This document shows positions 10,001 through 16,639 of a DNA stretch of 64,000 bases, piece after piece. The stretch spans positions 5,879,001 through 5,943,000 of the forward strand of contig NZ_VAWE01000001.1 in assembly GCF_005795905.1 (NCBI RefSeq), given 5' to 3'. A model generated the notes under the pieces. That model made no database searches and was not told the DNA's origin. It saw only the letters and a list, made by a program, of their open reading frames with translations. How positions within the stretch are numbered: the first letter of the stretch is position 1; each line of letters opens with the position of its first letter. Position numbers and translations under genes: made by a program. This DNA is from Streptomyces marianii. GTDB taxonomy: Bacteria > Actinomycetota > Actinomycetes > Streptomycetales > Streptomycetaceae.

Positions 10001-11673
10001 TGCAGGGCGCGGCGAACGCGAACTCGACGCCGATCGTGCTCGCCACCTGCGACGCCGCTTCCACGGCCCAGCAGTGGCTGCCGCAGAACGACACCCGTCA
10101 CATCTACGGCCCCGAGGGCAGCCGCCTGCTGACCATCCAGGGCAAGCAGGCGACGCTGAACCTGGGCGAGGCGCAGGTCACCGTCCAGCAGGGCGGCGTC
10201 CTGGTCCGCAGCGAGCGCACCTACTCGGCGCCCGACGGCGCGATCCTGCGTTACGCCAACGGCACGGGCTCCGAGACGCTCACCGCGCTCGCCACGGATC
10301 ACCAGGGCAGCGTGTACGCGGAGGTCGCCCTCTACACCGGCATGCCGGTGCGGGTGCGCAAGCAGGACCCCTTCGGCAACCAGCGTGGTGCCGACAAGGC
10401 AGGGCAGAACATCCAGACCGGCAAGGGGTTCCTGGGCCAGACGCGGAACGACTCCTCCGGCTTCCAGCCGCTGGGTGCCCGTCTCTACGACCCGGTGGTC
10501 GGACGCTTCCTGTCCGTCGACCCTGAGCTCGACCTGAACGACCCCCTGCAGGCCAACGGGTACGCGTACGCGCAGAACAACCCGGTCACGTACTCCGACC
10601 CGAGCGGTCTCGCGATCACCCTGACCGCCTCCGAGCGGTCCGCGGCCCTCAAGGGCGCGGGACTGTCCCCGGCGATGATCGCCCAGGCGCAGGCCACCAT
10701 GGGCAAGTCGCTTACGTCGGTGATCATCGGGGCGGCCTGGGGCATCCTGAGCGACTTCATCGGCCTCAGCGATGCCATGGCCTGCTTCGGCGGTGACATG
10801 TGGTCCTGCGGCAGCATGATCATCGGGGCCATCCCGTGGACCAAGCTGGGCAAGATCCCGTCCGTTCTGAAGGCCGTCGACCGCACGATCGACGCGATCC
10901 AGGCGTTCAAGAAGGCGAAGAAGCTCGCCGAGCAGGTCCTCGCGAAGGCCAAGGCCGCCGAGGCGGCAGCCTTGAAGGCCAAGAAGGCCGCCATCGAGAA
11001 GGCCAAGAAGGAGGCCGCGCAACGGGCCAAGAAGAAGGCCGCCGAAGCAGCCAAGAGAAAGGCCGACGCGGCAGCCGCGGCGAAGCGCAAGACGGGTAAC
11101 CACACCCAGAAGCAGGCACAGGCCAAGGCGGCGCCCAAGCCCTCCTCCATGCCGCAGCGCAAGCCCGTCGCCAGCGGTGGCAAGAGCTCCGGCGGCGGAG
11201 GCGGCGGCAAGTCCGGCGGCTCCTCCCGCAGCAACGGTGGCTCCAGCGGCGGCGGCGGCTCCGGCAAGGCCGACAATGATGGTGGCGACTCCGACGGGGA
11301 AACCTTCTACCGGACGATGAGCGAGGAGCACTACCAGATCCTGGAGGACGGTGGCGGTCTGTCGGCGACCGGGGAGACGTTCACCTCCCCGACGCAGGGG
11401 TTCTCGGACAGCTACACCGGTGTCACCGTCAAGTTCACGGTGAAGCCGGGCACCACGGCGGCCCTCGCGGCGATCGGGGTGCGGGACGCTTCCAATCTGG
11501 TTCGGATGAAGTACCCGAACATGCCCTGGATCAAGAACGTGGAGAATTGGCGCGAGAACCACGCCTTCTTCAAGAAGGAGGGCAAGCGCCACATCAACAT
11601 CGGCCTGGGCGGTGGTAAGGCGCTCAAGCTCTTCAACGAGAACATCACGGCATGGGAGGTGGTCAGGCGATGA
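4027..11673 (+). CDS. RHS/YD-repeat polymorphic toxin with embedded ricin-type lectin and C-terminal ART-like toxin domain
   Basis: A giant exported RHS protein of about 2548 residues from the chosen ATG. Arg-rich residues and a hydrophobic segment ending in an Ala-x-Ala cleavage motif form a signal peptide (about 1-35). Residues 300-650 contain the N-terminal shell typical of actinomycete RHS proteins (PKVALSYNSQTVDGR, WIGDGWDYN). YD repeats follow to about 1880. A ricin-B-like beta-trefoil with QxW-type motifs (AQSWQF, AQQWLP) sits at about 1884-2021. The hyper-conserved RHS core closes with LGARLYDPVVGRFLSVDP and DPSGLA near 2190. A hydrophobic segment, a Lys/Ala-rich coiled coil and a Gly/Ser linker lead to the toxin at about 2424-2548. 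That domain starts FYRTMSEEHY and has GETFTSP, a layout resembling ADP-ribosyltransferase toxins of the EF-Tu-targeting TreTu type; this is inference from memory of the family. ATG at 3979 is an alternative start. Confidence 0.88.
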   Translation: MTESQRRRRRRSRTATVLLLSSILTVTSLGSQALAVPGDGMSREETTSEVDLPDIPPSTTLADNAQAPKTLSTAPENPITAYAPVATDPWAADAGQADPSTATPGTTVQVKNTTTQALLPVGVGVPVGQDPATIAGDWQVAVKATTTSEDTGVPGMIMEIVPPVTADPTARVVVDVDTTAFEDRYGQLAAERFGLVLLPSCVIDSPETGDCAPDTGIQTMSVGDEPDVEVERLRSTVKEVPAAKTKLKATSGKTKNAATRQILSGTVPVANLLPDEDAPSTASGASARKAAFSSNVGASGRQVVGAMDTGSSASGDFTASPLLSSGSWAAGSSNGAFTYSYQVQVPETAGGLMPKVALSYNSQTVDGRTSASNNQASWIGDGWDYNAGSITRSYNNCRQDSKRAGANNTDHKTADLCWGSENATLSLGGMTTELVWDKDKGPLGTDGKPVGQWFTANGDGSKIERLKDTSKDPRSGVLKDADGEYWVVTTRDGTRYHFGLNKLPGWSDNGTAADDPYTDSVLSVPVYGNHSGEPCYAGAGTTNWKSSSCLQAWRWNLDYVEDIHGNAMSLFWEREENYYAKNFYFKGPVKYHRGGYLSHIYYGQRKESIFSATAPARVGFTVAERCYPEAGLTCSEAEFTDKDPGKYRIWYDTPADLNCKAVTSTYTRKCWNAGPTFWTRKRLDKITTSAQRRTDTTARQVVDEYQLKQSFPVLKTGANTALWLESIQRTGYARKGSTDASVKLNAVRFESNSDDMPNRVYRGSAATDPRPGFSRLRIARVVNEYGGETIVTYKPRETACQDSTNLPGKTETAALKSNTRLCYPVFWHPDAEIEDIDWFNKYVVDTIEELPNVDGSYSTLTGYDYKNAGWKLAEAEFTKKSTRTYSQFAGFEQTTVTTGERKATADSGEGTSPAEEIPGVDGPKTKAVTRFYRGMGDTVPMKDVHGNTITYNGQPVYDRDAFAGRIAEELSYSNATDADTNWLTRSITIPEATELASRDLGDGLKPLKAWRVTEPEEIAYTKSSGAGDDTRTLRTVETNTTYESTYGLPTLVESLGDTGKTGDESCTKLGYLHRTDKNLTGLSKQVLVSPTTCANANWTNLSTLSGAQRTAYDGQAFDANQTSLIATTRGLATESWSLNGTGTDFQTNGTTGFDSIGRVIRTTDPEQLTMLTPKSSTISYEPIGPATGQVFKVTTTNELGHSQIQELEPGRATTVKTTDPNGNVSEALFDPLGRLAEAWAAGRTPAAGAVPDFKAEYTIPQEEPDPNDPNGGKVRKPPYVTTYARGYEDRVEKSVTIYDGLGRERQSQEQADGGGRLITDTLYNRAGEIYQTNNAYLNQDAPSGDLFTPQADTTVPNITRFKYDGLGRVLEEMPVLKVKLTGTTEAISQEVPEKAVRYEYGPDWSKVIQPQGDSAYRVWTDATGRTVRTDTFNPAAPGGFTSTRYEYDTQGQPVKATASADPTHPWTWTYDQRGRLETTTDPDRGTTRIEYDSLDRPLTTTNARGVKVWNGYDELSRPIQTRENSATGKVLTDLTYDIAPGGKGMPATATRYTDALAYTQKVNGYTKDYQPTSTTLSLPQSIVDTWGFAKDYTYDYVYSDNGMLNETTLPAVGKFASEKLIVRYNKDGKPLSISGKDWYGSETVYSPYGQVLRSTLGAMPYRVWTQNTYDESSGELQEQSVHREKGGPNDTTADRTLVGGNLVSNRAYTYDPAGNVTTIQEKSVGIEERQCFSYDPMGQLKSAWTNKEPATQGCTTPKNTDGTLNAVSGTDGSGYWQEYEYDLLGNRTKLTEKDLSGDTAKDAVSTYAYGKADGSQPHTLTKVSKTYTTPAGQQVKAEATRLYELTGETRSITSVENGDKQELTWTYDGQVDRITGQGTGGKTPYVGLGQKCLDLKSGVASAGQAIQLYACNGTVAQSWQFEPVPGSTQTPQTDPNLGTLKVYGNWCLQPAANTAGSTLQLQKCNGTSAQHLKRNASGQLIHPASGNLCLAVQGAANANSTPIVLATCDAASTAQQWLPQNDTRHIYGPEGSRLLTIQGKQATLNLGEAQVTVQQGGVLVRSERTYSAPDGAILRYANGTGSETLTALATDHQGSVYAEVALYTGMPVRVRKQDPFGNQRGADKAGQNIQTGKGFLGQTRNDSSGFQPLGARLYDPVVGRFLSVDPELDLNDPLQANGYAYAQNNPVTYSDPSGLAITLTASERSAALKGAGLSPAMIAQAQATMGKSLTSVIIGAAWGILSDFIGLSDAMACFGGDMWSCGSMIIGAIPWTKLGKIPSVLKAVDRTIDAIQAFKKAKKLAEQVLAKAKAAEAAALKAKKAAIEKAKKEAAQRAKKKAAEAAKRKADAAAAAKRKTGNHTQKQAQAKAAPKPSSMPQRKPVASGGKSSGGGGGGKSGGSSRSNGGSSGGGGSGKADNDGGDSDGETFYRTMSEEHYQILEDGGGLSATGETFTSPTQGFSDSYTGVTVKFTVKPGTTAALAAIGVRDASNLVRMKYPNMPWIKNVENWRENHAFFKKEGKRHINIGLGGGKALKLFNENITAWEVVRR

Positions 11674-12188
11674 CCCCTGAGGAGCAGGAACTGGTCATGG
11701 GCCTGGCGGTCGGATTGGGTGACGGTCCGACGCGCACGCTCGACGAGGTGCTCGCCCACTTCGGCGAGTCCGACGGTGGGGCCCTGGCGCTCCGGCTGCT
11801 CCGGGACGCCATGGAGCGCCAGGACGCCGACGACGTCGAGATGGCGTTGATCGTCCATGGCGCCGCCGACGCCTCGGTCGAGGAGTTCCTGGAACCGTTG
11901 ATCGAGCTGTTCCCCGCCGAATGGCACAGGGAGCACGAGGACATCGTGTCCATGCTGGGCGAGCTCCACTCGCCCAAGACGGTGCCGACGCTGGTCTTGG
12001 CGACTCGCTGGGTTCCCGAGCACCTGGACTTCGACGAGAACCGGGCGCTCGCGGTGAAGGCGATCTGGGCTCTCGGCGCCATTCCCAGCGCGGAGGCCCG
12101 GGAGGCCCTCGAGGGCTTGCGCGACGACGAGAACGAGGTCATCCGCGAGAACGCGGTGAAGCAGCTCGAACGCCGCGGCGAGCTCTGA
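11670..12188 (+). CDS. Putative immunity protein of the RHS toxin (HEAT-like repeats)
   Basis: A 172-residue acidic, all-helical soluble protein. The start is the ATG of an ATGA overlap with the toxin stop codon, and a GGGAGG site lies about nine bases upstream, inside the toxin gene. Repeated helical pairs (DDVEMALIVHGAADASVEEFLEPLIELF, shown here only in part: EEFLEPLIELF, AVKAIWALGAIPSAEAREAL, NEVIRENAVKQLERRG) look like HEAT/PBS-lyase repeats, a fold often used by immunity proteins. Lack of a signal peptide, the acidic charge and translational coupling to the toxin all support a cytoplasmic immunity role. The function is inferred from position; no family name was recognised with certainty. 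Confidence 0.8.
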   Translation: MTPEEQELVMGLAVGLGDGPTRTLDEVLAHFGESDGGALALRLLRDAMERQDADDVEMALIVHGAADASVEEFLEPLIELFPAEWHREHEDIVSMLGELHSPKTVPTLVLATRWVPEHLDFDENRALAVKAIWALGAIPSAEAREALEGLRDDENEVIRENAVKQLERRGEL

Positions 12189-12213
12189 CCGCGGAGTTCG
12201 TAGCACCTCATCC

Positions 12214-12249
12214 GGGACGCCCGGCCGAGTTTCCTCGGCCGGGCGTTCC
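12214..12249 (+). terminator. Strong terminator after the toxin-immunity operon
   Basis: A 16-bp stem with one G-U pair (core ACGCCCGGCCGAG / CTCGGCCGGGCGT) and a TTTC loop lies 26 bp after the immunity stop codon. It closes the two-gene unit. Confidence 0.8.
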
Positions 12250-12293
12250 GCCGTTTCCGGAGGCTGTCGAGCGGCGGGCGTCACCCGCGCGCC

Positions 12294-12868
12294 TCACCGC
12301 CCCCGCCCCTCCGCCTCCAGCCGCAACCCCTCCTCCATCACCGCCCGCGCGATCGGCCGCGTCGCCGCCCCCGCTGATGTCCGTGCGGTTCGCGTCCGCG
12401 TCCTCCACGACCACCGCGACCGCGACCGCCGGCTGGGCCGAGTCCGGGGCCTGGGCCCAGGCGATGAACCAGGCGTCGGGGTGCCCGTGTTGCCCAGGCC
12501 GTGCTGGGCGGTGCCCGTCTTGCCGCCGACGCGGGAGCCGGGGATGGCCGCGTTGGTGCCGGTGCTGTCTTCGACCGCCGGGCCGCGGCCGCCGAGGCGT
12601 AGCCGGTCACCGGTGCGTACAACGGCCCCTTCGTGTACGTGCGTTCCCAGCGCAGCTACTGTCCGCTGTCCCGGGAGCCGGTGACCGGACGGCCGTCCAC
12701 CACGATCTCGCCGCGCGGCTGGCCCCAGCGCGTGATGGCGATCCGGCGGTTGGCCGGACTGTCGTCCAGCTCGTCCGCCTCCAGGACCATCACCCGCGCC
12801 GCGTCGACGAGCAGCGCGATGAGCAGGACGAGGCAGAGCGCGGCGGCCCGCCGGATGTACCGGATCAT
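12294..12868 (-). pseudogene. Degraded penicillin-binding protein (PbpA-like transpeptidase) remnant
   Basis: The reading begins with a cytoplasmic Arg-rich end and one membrane helix (MIRYIRRAAALCLVLLIALL), then NPANRR-like SPANRR and PRGEIVVDGRPVTGS, the N-terminal signature of actinomycete PbpA-type class B penicillin-binding proteins. An in-frame TAG follows at about residue 70. Translation past it gives LRWERTYTKGPLYAPVTGYAS and then jumps directly to the region just before the KTG box (VGGKTGTAQHGLGNTGTP). The central transpeptidase domain with the SxxK and SxN boxes, about 300 residues, is missing. Two single-base frameshifts follow before DAWFIAWAQAP and RPIARAVMEEGLRLE. An intact homologue is near 490 codons; this remnant spans about 190. 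It cannot make an active enzyme. Nonsense, deletion and frameshifts together indicate long decay, not a sequencing slip. Confidence 0.75.
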
Positions 12869-12929
12869 GTCGGGCCTCTCATCTCGCGTCCTCCACGATC
12901 GGGGCGATGACCCCGGTGTCGGCCATGTC

Positions 12930-13290
12930 CGGGCGCGGGGCGCGGGCGAGGAGAGCGTGCTGGGTGCCGGCCCGTGGCCGCGGATCCTCTTCATGGGGCC
13001 CTCGTCGCCGCTGCGACCGTTGCCGCCGGGGTCTGGGCCCGGGAGACGGGCCCGCCCCTGGCAGCCCATGATGTTCTTGATCTTCGGCGTGACGCAGCTC
13101 GGCGTGGCACTCGGTTCCCGGGCCCGCCCGGGAAGCCTGGCCAACCCGTTCCTACTCGTTGCCGTCGGCGCCGCGCTGAGCCTCCAAGTGGCCGGTGTCT
13201 ATCTGCCTGCCCTGCGGGCCCTTCTGGGTACGGAGCCGCTTCCGCTCACCGATCCGGCGATCGCCGCCGCGGCTTCCATCTGGATGAAGC
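12930..13290 (+). pseudogene. C-terminal remnant of a cation-transporting P-type ATPase
   Basis: Three successive reading frames read like the last membrane helices of a Ca2+/cation P-type ATPase: EESVLGAGPWPRILFMG, then (frame change) GALVAAATVAAGVWARETG, then (frame back) PWQPMMFLIFGVTQLGVALG, with NPFLLVAVGAALSLQVAGVY and LPALRALLGTEPL after it. The two shifts compensate each other. The ATP-binding, phosphorylation and actuator domains are absent. The homology stops near 13280, where the sequence joins a minus-strand ORF. This is a non-functional fragment; assignment rests on the helix-by-helix resemblance. Confidence 0.6.
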
Positions 13291-13513
13291 GTCCGTGCCA
13301 GGTGTGGCACCAGACCGCGCCGGTACGGGTGTTGACCAAAAGCATGCCGACGGTGTCGTCGCCCCGCAGGGCGTGCAGGGTGTAGTGGCCGGGGAACGAT
13401 TCGGGGTCAGCCGCGTGCAGGTCGGGACGGTGCTCCCGCAGCCACCGGTCGGCGATCCGCACCGCTTGGCGGGGCTCGACCGTCGTGGCTCCGGTCTGGT
13501 TGCGGGCGGGCAT
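13199..13513 (-). pseudogene. Headless small ORF whose 3' end runs into the ATPase remnant
   Basis: A 104-codon frame. Residues 10-80 look genuinely coding (EPRQAVRIADRWLREHRP, GDDTVGMLLVNTRTGAVWCHTWHG), resembling small exported actinomycete proteins with a PepSY-like strand-helix pattern. There is no signal peptide or clear ribosome site before the first ATG. The C-terminal 25 codons are the antisense of the P-type ATPase remnant, so the natural stop has been replaced. I infer a rearrangement junction at about 13275-13285. The original function is unknown. Confidence 0.45.
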
Positions 13514-13611
13514 CTTGACGATCTTGAGACTCGTGGATGGTCACAAGAGACCGCCGTCGTTCCTGCCTCCGCCGTCCGCCCTCCGCGGTTCGAGGAAGGA
13601 GAGCTCCTCGG

Positions 13612-14841
13612 CTACCTCTCCGCCGAGTACGTGGGGCGCGTGGAGGCTGTACGCGCCGTGCTCGACGTGTATCCGCTGCCGGCGGTGTCCTCGTCGAGCC
13701 TGTCGACGAGGATCATCGCGACGTCGTCCGTCAAGCGGCCTCCGGTATGGCGGATCAACGCCTGGTGCAGTTCCTCCAGGAACTCCCGCGGGGTGGTGCT
13801 CGCCCGTATCCCCTCCATGGTCTCCGGCAGGGGGAAGAAGTCGTTGCTGCGATTGCGGGCTTCGATCACACCGTCGGTGTACAGGAGCAGACGGTCGCCG
13901 CGTACGAACGGAAAGCTCTCGGCCTTGGCGGTAAGCCCGTCCACGAGGTCTTCCAGACCCAGCGGAGGCAGTGGCGTGTCGGGCATCAGGGCCTGAACGC
14001 TGCCCCGGTGCAGCACCAGCGGAGGCGGATGGCCACGGTTGACCACGAGCACTACCTGTTCGTCCGGCACCTGGGCCATGAGGACGGTGATGAATCCCTC
14101 CGTCAGGACTTCCTGGGAGTACGCACCGGGCACGGCCGCCTCCCGTCGCATCGAGGCCTCGCAGCAGTGCATGACCTCCGTCAGCTCGTCCTCGTAGTGC
14201 ACGGACACCCGGAACGCGCCCAGGGTCACCGCGACCGCGCGCATGGCAGTCAGCCCCTTGCCCCTCACGTCCCCCACGATCAGCCGGACGCCATACGGGG
14301 TCTGCACGGCCTCGTACAGATCACCGCCAACCAGCGCGCCTGTCCCCGCGGCGAGGCTCAGGCTGGCGGCCCGCACCGGGCCCAGTCGCTCGGGGACGGG
14401 CCGCAGGACGACCTCCTGGGCCGCCACAGCGATCCGGCGGACCTGGTCGAGCTCGCACTGTCTGCGGGTACGCATGGCGTTGCTCAGGATGACACTGGCC
14501 ACGGACACCACGAACAGCCCCAGGAAGTTCCCGATGATCAGCTGGGTCAGTGTCCCCCACGAGTGGTTGTAGGTCGCGGAGGCCGCGTTCACACCCGCAG
14601 CAAGGACTGCCGTGGACAGCGTGCCCATCGGCCCCATCGTCAGCGCGGCCAGCGCCGGCGTCGTGGTGAGCACGGGGCCGGTGGCCAGATAGTGCGCGGG
14701 CGAGAACTCGATGCCCAGCACGGCCAGCACGATCGCGAAGGGCACACACTGCCCCAGCCTGAACGGAACTCCGCCGTGACCGCCCGCTCCTGGTCGAGTG
14801 GACGCTCCAGGCCGCAGAGAGGGGCGGAGGCGGGAGCCCAT
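13612..14841 (-). CDS. Membrane-anchored SpoIIE-type PP2C serine phosphatase
   Basis: A 409-residue protein that most likely dephosphorylates an anti-sigma-factor antagonist (STAS protein) in a partner-switching pathway. Residues 30-120 hold three to four membrane helices (FAIVLAVLGIEF, PMGTLSTAVLAAGV, LIIGNFLGLFVVSVASVIL). The PP2C_SpoIIE domain fills about 160-395, with metal-site and core motifs GGDLYEAV, GDVRGKG, LLLYTDGVIEARN and LTDDVAMI. No PAS, GAF or kinase domain is present. The ATG chosen has GAGGCAGG upstream. A longer frame continues 123 codons to 15210 but crosses low-quality sequence and a dispersed repeat, so it was not used. A STAS protein encoded about 20 kb away is a possible substrate. 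Confidence 0.85.
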   Translation of the reverse strand: MGSRLRPSLRPGASTRPGAGGHGGVPFRLGQCVPFAIVLAVLGIEFSPAHYLATGPVLTTTPALAALTMGPMGTLSTAVLAAGVNAASATYNHSWGTLTQLIIGNFLGLFVVSVASVILSNAMRTRRQCELDQVRRIAVAAQEVVLRPVPERLGPVRAASLSLAAGTGALVGGDLYEAVQTPYGVRLIVGDVRGKGLTAMRAVAVTLGAFRVSVHYEDELTEVMHCCEASMRREAAVPGAYSQEVLTEGFITVLMAQVPDEQVVLVVNRGHPPPLVLHRGSVQALMPDTPLPPLGLEDLVDGLTAKAESFPFVRGDRLLLYTDGVIEARNRSNDFFPLPETMEGIRASTTPREFLEELHQALIRHTGGRLTDDVAMILVDRLDEDTAGSGYTSSTARTASTRPTYSAER

Positions 14842-15359
14842 AGGTACAGCCTGCCTCGCCGGAAGGGAGCATTCCACCCCTCGGCCCTTGCCGGGCTCCC
14901 GGCTCAGCGGACCGGGAGAACGGTGAACGTGTCCGCGCATGCAGTGGCCCCGACCGAGGGGCAGGAGAGCGGTCGGCGGCGCGCTTGCTCCGGTTTCAGG
15001 CTTGGCGGCACTGTTCCGAAGTCTCCGGGGTGATCCCAGGAGCCTGTTGACCCCTGTGCGCGCCAGACGGCCCTCGCCGACGGCAAGGGCGAACTGCACG
15101 GGCTTCGCCCCTGCCGCTGTTCCCGGGAACGGATCGGATACGAACAGCCCGGCCCCCATGTCGCCGCCGGACCGAGCCGAGGCATGCCAAACACGACGGC
15201 TCGTGGGCACTCACCAGGGCCGCGGACAAGTCGAAGGCGTACCGATATCGTCACTCCACGTGACCTGCTTCCGTGGCGGAACGCGGCCGTGCGAGGCCGC
15301 CAGTCTCCCGAGGGGGCAGGCCCGGAGGGGCGGGAGTTTGACGACAGGGCTCGCCAGCC
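14842..15359. other. Intergenic region upstream of the SpoIIE phosphatase
   Basis: No credible gene was seen. The region contains one copy of a dispersed repeat (15010-15070) and a small hairpin at 15347-15360 (GGGCT / AGCCC) beside the CBS-protein stop codon. Confidence 0.5.
15010..15070. repeat. Dispersed repeat, copy A
   Basis: About 60 bp matching 31786-31850 in the same orientation. Identical blocks are ACTGTTCCGAAG and CCTGTTGACCCCTG, with a few substitutions and 1-2 base indels between them. It lies upstream of a minus-strand membrane phosphatase gene. No transposase or TIR is attached, and the nature of the element is unknown. Confidence 0.7.
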
Positions 15360-15998
15360 CTATCGGGTGGCGGCGAGGTGGGCGTCCACGGAGACGACGC
15401 CGTCGACACCCTGGCAGAGACCCACGACCACTGGGACGAGACGCGGTTCCGGAACGTGGCCTCGCAGGGTGACGACCCCGTCGTGGACCTCGACCGCGAC
15501 GGTGCCTTCGTCCAGGCCGAGGATGCGTCCCAGGACGTCCTGCTCGACCTCGCTGCGGATCTCGACGTCAGAGCGGATGAAGGCGTCGAGCAGGTCGCTG
15601 CGGCTGACGATGCCGGTGAGGAGCCCGTCGTCGCCGACCACTGGCAGTTGCTTGACGTGCCGCCTGCGGAGTTCCCGCGCGGCCCGGGGGATCGTCCAGT
15701 CGGCGCGGGCGGTGAAGACGGGGCTGCTCATGAGCGCGCCCGCGGTCCGGGCCCGGGCCTTGCCCCAGGCGCGCTCGTCGTTCCCGTGCCGCCCCTGCGG
15801 ATCGGGCATGCCGGTCTCGTGCCGCAGCACGTCGGACGCGGACACGACGCCGATGGGGGCGCCGTCGTCGTCAACGACCGGGGCCGCGACGATGTCGTTC
15901 GCGTCCAGCAGGGTGGCGACCTCATGGATCGGTGTGTCGGGGCGGAGGGTGACGACCTCCTCGGTCATCACGTCGTCGACCGTGCGGCGGTGCAGCAT
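15360..15998 (-). CDS. CBS-CBS-BON domain protein
   Basis: A 212-residue soluble protein with two CBS motifs (about 7-62, VMTEEVVTLRPDTPI...PIGVVSASDVL in part; and 88-146, PVVGDDGLLTGIVSRSDLL) followed by a BON domain (about 150-210, DGVVTLRGHVPEP). CBS pairs bind adenosine nucleotides and act as energy sensors; BON domains bind lipid or partner proteins. This domain set is common among stress and dormancy proteins of actinomycetes. The ATG is preceded by a strong GGAGGAGG site. A 14-bp inverted repeat of the island motif lies about 170 bp upstream, inside the flank of a 38-bp palindrome. The exact role is not known; the domain assignment is firm. Confidence 0.88.
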   Translation of the reverse strand: MLHRRTVDDVMTEEVVTLRPDTPIHEVATLLDANDIVAAPVVDDDGAPIGVVSASDVLRHETGMPDPQGRHGNDERAWGKARARTAGALMSSPVFTARADWTIPRAARELRRRHVKQLPVVGDDGLLTGIVSRSDLLDAFIRSDVEIRSEVEQDVLGRILGLDEGTVAVEVHDGVVTLRGHVPEPRLVPVVVGLCQGVDGVVSVDAHLAATR

Positions 15999-16167
15999 GG
16001 CATCGGCCTCCTCCGCTTTGCGACGGGGGCAGCCGCCGTCGGACCGCCCGGGCGGACGATGCGGCGCGTCAGCCTCCGCGGCCCTGCCATGCTCGTCCAC
16101 GCCGTCTTCCCTCCCCATGACAGCACCGCGCCGCTCAGGCGGCCAGTGGTGTTCGGCCTGGCGGGGA

Positions 16168-16181
16168 GGGCCGGCGGTCCC
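16168..16181. promoter_or_regulatory. DosR-like inverted repeat upstream of the CBS-BON gene
   Basis: GGGCCGGCGGTCCC, matching the recurrent island pattern GGGCC-N4-GGYCC, located 170 bp upstream of the CBS-BON start. It overlaps the left part of a large palindrome, so independent function is uncertain. Confidence 0.35.
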
Positions 16182-16209
16182 ACGGCCGGTACCGGCCGTG
16201 GGACCGCCG
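16172..16209. repeat. Perfect 38-bp palindrome without spacer
   Basis: The two 19-bp arms (CGGCGGTCCCACGGCCGGT and its exact complement) meet with no loop. It lies between the CBS-BON promoter side and the 3' end of the PAS remnant. It could be a terminator, a protein-binding site or a cruciform; its perfection suggests recent origin or selection. Confidence 0.85.
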
Positions 16210-16268
16210 TGCACGAGCCGGTCGAGGACCGGCATATCGCTGACGAGCACCGCGCGGACCGTCCGCCT

Positions 16269-16450
16269 TCACTCCGTCGGGGTCGGCCAGGTCACCGGTC
16301 GGCCGAGCAGTTGCTCGACAGGAGCGCCGCGCATGCCTTCGGAGGCGGTGTTGACGCGCAGGACGCGCAGGTCCGAGTCCACCACCACAAGACCCACCGG
16401 TGACTGGGTGAACAGAGCGTCCAGGATCGCCGGCCCCCCTCGTCAGCTTC
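16269..16450 (-). pseudogene. PAS-domain fragment
   Basis: A minus-strand frame reads ILDALFTQSPVGLVVVDSDL then RVLRVNTASEGMRGAP and VEQLLGRPVTWPTPTE before a stop. This is the beginning of a PAS domain as found in PAS-SpoIIE phosphatases or histidine kinases. The stop comes within the PAS fold and upstream frames (to about 16580) do not connect without a shift. I read it as the remnant of a larger signalling protein. A short functional PAS peptide cannot be excluded. Confidence 0.45.
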
Positions 16451-16639
16451 TGTGCCGCGACGACGGGCTGCCCAGACGCCCCAGGCCACCGATCCGTCCG
16501 GGCGCAGCACCGGCCCCACGCACAGGCCCATGACTACCGCCCCGCCGGACACCCGAGGAGCGCCGCGCCGCCCGCACCTCACGGACTCTCCCGGCGTGAG
16601 GTGGTCCTTCGACCAAGATCGCGGCAGGCGGGAACAGCC

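Noticed and set aside
5302..11592. Very long open frame on the minus strand opposite the RHS gene
   Set aside because: High GC with strong third-position bias leaves antisense frames open. Its translation is Arg/Val/Gly/Leu-rich without domains, while the plus strand is clearly an RHS protein.
14842..15210. N-terminal extension of the SpoIIE phosphatase
   Set aside because: The frame is open, but it crosses a dispersed repeat, lacks family similarity and a better-supported ATG lies at 14841.
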